Below, one piece after another: positions 43,483-44,897 of a stretch of DNA of 44,897 bases. The notes under the pieces are model-generated. The model ran no database searches and was not told where the DNA came from. It saw only the letters and a program-made list of their open reading frames with translations. The stretch comes from a bacterium. GTDB taxonomy: Bacteria; Bacillota; Bacilli; Lactobacillales; Streptococcaceae. The position numbers were made by a program, and so were the translations under genes. Within the stretch, counting starts at the first letter, position 1; each line of letters starts with the position of its first letter. The stretch covers positions 1 to 44,897 of the forward strand of contig CAJNDL010000012.1 of NCBI GenBank assembly GCA_905221505.1. Reading direction: 5' to 3'.

Positions 43483-44522
43483 AATTAAAAAGTTATATTT
43501 TAGTGGGGTATATCATTTCAACACTTCTAACGATTATCGTGGTTTTTTGGGCTATCCAGCGCATGTTAATTGAGCAAAGAGAAATTTATTTCCTGATTGG
43601 CATGACTTTAATCGCAAGTTTTGTCGGTGCTGGGATTAGTCTCTTTCTCCTGTCGCCAGTCTTTACATCATTGGCCAAACTTAAGGAACATGCCAAGCGG
43701 GTAGCGGACAAGGATTTTCCTTTAAATCTGGAGGTTCAAGGGCCTGCAGAATTTCAGCAGTTAGGGCAAGCCTTCAATGAAATGTCCCATGATTTGCAGG
43801 CAACCTTTGATTCCTTAGAAGAAAGCGAACGAGAAAAGGGCTTGATGATTGCCCAGCTGTCGCATGATATCAAGACCCCCATCACTTCGATCCAAGCGAC
43901 GGTAGAAGGGATTTTGGACGGGGTTATCAAGGAAGGAGAACAGGAGCACTATCTAGCAACCATTGGGCGTCAGACGGAAAGACTCAATAAACTGGTTGAA
44001 GAGTTGAATTTTTTGACCCTAAACACAGCTAGAAATCAGGCGGAGAAGACTAGTAAAGACAGCATTTTTCTGGATCAGCTTTTGATTGAGTGTATGAGTG
44101 AATTTCAGTTCTTGATTGAGCAGGAGGAGCGAGATGTCCACTTGCAGGTAATCCCAGAGTCTGCCTGGGTTGAAGGAGATTATGCCAAACTTTCTCGTAT
44201 CTTGGTAAATCTGGTCAATAACGCTTTTAAATACTCGGCTCCAGGAACCAAGCTGGAGGTGGTGGCTAAGCTGGAGAAGAACCGGCTTTCAATCAGTGTG
44301 ACCGATGAGGGACAGGGCATTGCACCAGAGGACTTGGAGAATATTTTCAAACGCCTTTATCGTGTAGAAACTTCGCGTAACATGAAAACAGGTGGTCATG
44401 GCTTAGGGCTTGCGATCGCGCGTGAATTGGCCCATCAACTAGGTGGAGAAATCACAGTTACCAGCCAGTACGGCCTCGGAAGCACCTTTACCCTCCTTCT
44501 TAACGGTAAATTCCCAAACTAA
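43479..44522 (+). CDS. hk08: Sensor histidine kinase (HK08/SaeS type)
   Basis: 347 residues: two membrane helices (about 7-27 and 37-60) with a very short external loop, a HAMP domain (about 60-112), HisKA with His129 in AQLSHDIKTP, and HATPase with NLVNNAFKYS, DEGQGIAPEDL and GGHGLGLAIA. The short outer loop puts it among intramembrane-sensing kinases like SaeS. Confidence 0.9.
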   Translation: MKLKSYILVGYIISTLLTIIVVFWAIQRMLIEQREIYFLIGMTLIASFVGAGISLFLLSPVFTSLAKLKEHAKRVADKDFPLNLEVQGPAEFQQLGQAFNEMSHDLQATFDSLEESEREKGLMIAQLSHDIKTPITSIQATVEGILDGVIKEGEQEHYLATIGRQTERLNKLVEELNFLTLNTARNQAEKTSKDSIFLDQLLIECMSEFQFLIEQEERDVHLQVIPESAWVEGDYAKLSRILVNLVNNAFKYSAPGTKLEVVAKLEKNRLSISVTDEGQGIAPEDLENIFKRLYRVETSRNMKTGGHGLGLAIARELAHQLGGEITVTSQYGLGSTFTLLLNGKFPN

Positions 44523-44727
44523 GTTCCACTGCTAATCCAAGTGGAAGTTAGTCTGATAAAAATCGTAAAAACCAGTGGAAATCCGTGTCAGGGTAAGTTC
44601 CACTGGTTTTACTAATGCTTGATTTCATCGCTTTTGTAGCCAAAATGAATCGAAAAAAAGAGCGCACAAAATCCCCTTATCTGAAAGCGTTTCAGATTAA
44701 GTTCCGCTATGGTGGAAGTTAGTGTGA
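44521..44727 (+). repeat. Repeated TTCCACT / AGTGGAA motifs between hk08 and a transposase
   Basis: GTGGAAGTTAGTcTGA at 44541 and GTGGAAGTTAGTgTGA at 44712 are near-identical 16-mers. AGTTCC(A/G)CT stands at 44522, 44596 and 44700. Each block forms a small inverted repeat. They look like decayed ends of an insertion element. No gene is visible in this 234-bp gap. Confidence 0.5.
44565..44612 (+). terminator. Large hairpin after the kinase gene
   Basis: GTAAAAACCAGTGGAA (44565-44580) pairs with TTCCACTGGTTTTAC (44598-44612), with one bulge. No T run follows beyond the stem's own TTTT, so its role as a terminator is probable only. Confidence 0.55.
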
Positions 44728-44756
44728 GACGTTTGAATGCGGTTAAAGATTAGTTT

Positions 44757-44897
44757 TTAGAACTTATGTTGGAGTAATTTAGAAGACTGACAGACGTCTT
44801 CTGCAGGTATTTTAGAAATACCGAGAAGCTTAGGAATCTCTTCTCCATAGGTAAAGGCAAAGCGCTCATAGGCTGACTTTCCATTCAAAGCAGCACG
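44757..44897 (-). pseudogene. C-terminal part of a transposase (family uncertain)
   Basis: Minus strand, open to the window edge, 46 residues ending at TAA 44759-44757. The segment LNGKSAYERF resembles the end of IS30- or IS3-type integrase-core transposases (LNxKxPxExF). The following part contains IPAEDVCQSSKLL. It may be complete or a remnant; it runs out of the window. Confidence 0.5.

Overview
The window comes from the Streptococcus pneumoniae / S. mitis group. The evidence is the gene order araT-recO-plsX-acpP, then comAB, the pur genes, bgaC with its PTS genes, the K+ uptake pair, pavB and the TCS08-type two-component pair, together with close protein resemblance to pneumococcal ComA, ComB, PurC and PavB. 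I cannot separate S. pneumoniae from a near S. mitis strain by reading alone.

Layout. 1-387 is the tail of an IS1182-type transposase. 499-633 (minus) is an unlisted 44-residue Fst/PepA1-like type I toxin. 789-3956 holds araT, recO, plsX and a second acyl carrier protein. 4030-5122 is a tandem array of nine tiny ORFs (eight of 16 residues, one of 17). Each has a strong ribosome site and a CGAATA element placed like the late-competence SigX (com-box) promoter. 5166-6153 carries two double-glycine bacteriocin-like precursors, two small membrane proteins (candidate immunity) and a decayed third peptide gene. 6275-6342 is a textbook ComE site (two 9-bp direct repeats, 12-bp spacer) driving comA-comB, the exporter of double-glycine peptides. 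Peptide array, bacteriocins and exporter therefore form one competence-centred block.

10224-25946 is the complete IMP synthesis set purC-L-F-M-N-H-D-E-K plus purB. It is broken by AT-rich cargo: a VanZ-like gene (purN/purH), a one-TM protein (purD/purE), and a two-gene membrane module (purK/purB) whose second protein ends in a HEPN-like RNRAIH motif. The purF-purM gap holds a duplicated purM start and strong hairpins. purC and purD share a PurR-like site.

26161-34146 is a glycan-use locus: a divergent GntR/UTRA repressor, the GH35 beta-galactosidase BgaC, PTS IIB-IIC-IID-IIA, AgaS and GalM. 34352-38933 holds a VOC protein, an acetyltransferase, a nucleoside phosphorylase and the TrkH/TrkA potassium pair. 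39264-44522 has a family 2 glycosyltransferase, the sortase-anchored SSURE-repeat adhesin PavB, and a response regulator/histidine kinase pair. The right edge is the C-terminus of another transposase (minus). Three copies of one RUP-like miniature element lie at 6364, 31621 and 39082.

All functional calls rest on reading motifs and on remembered family knowledge; no search was run.
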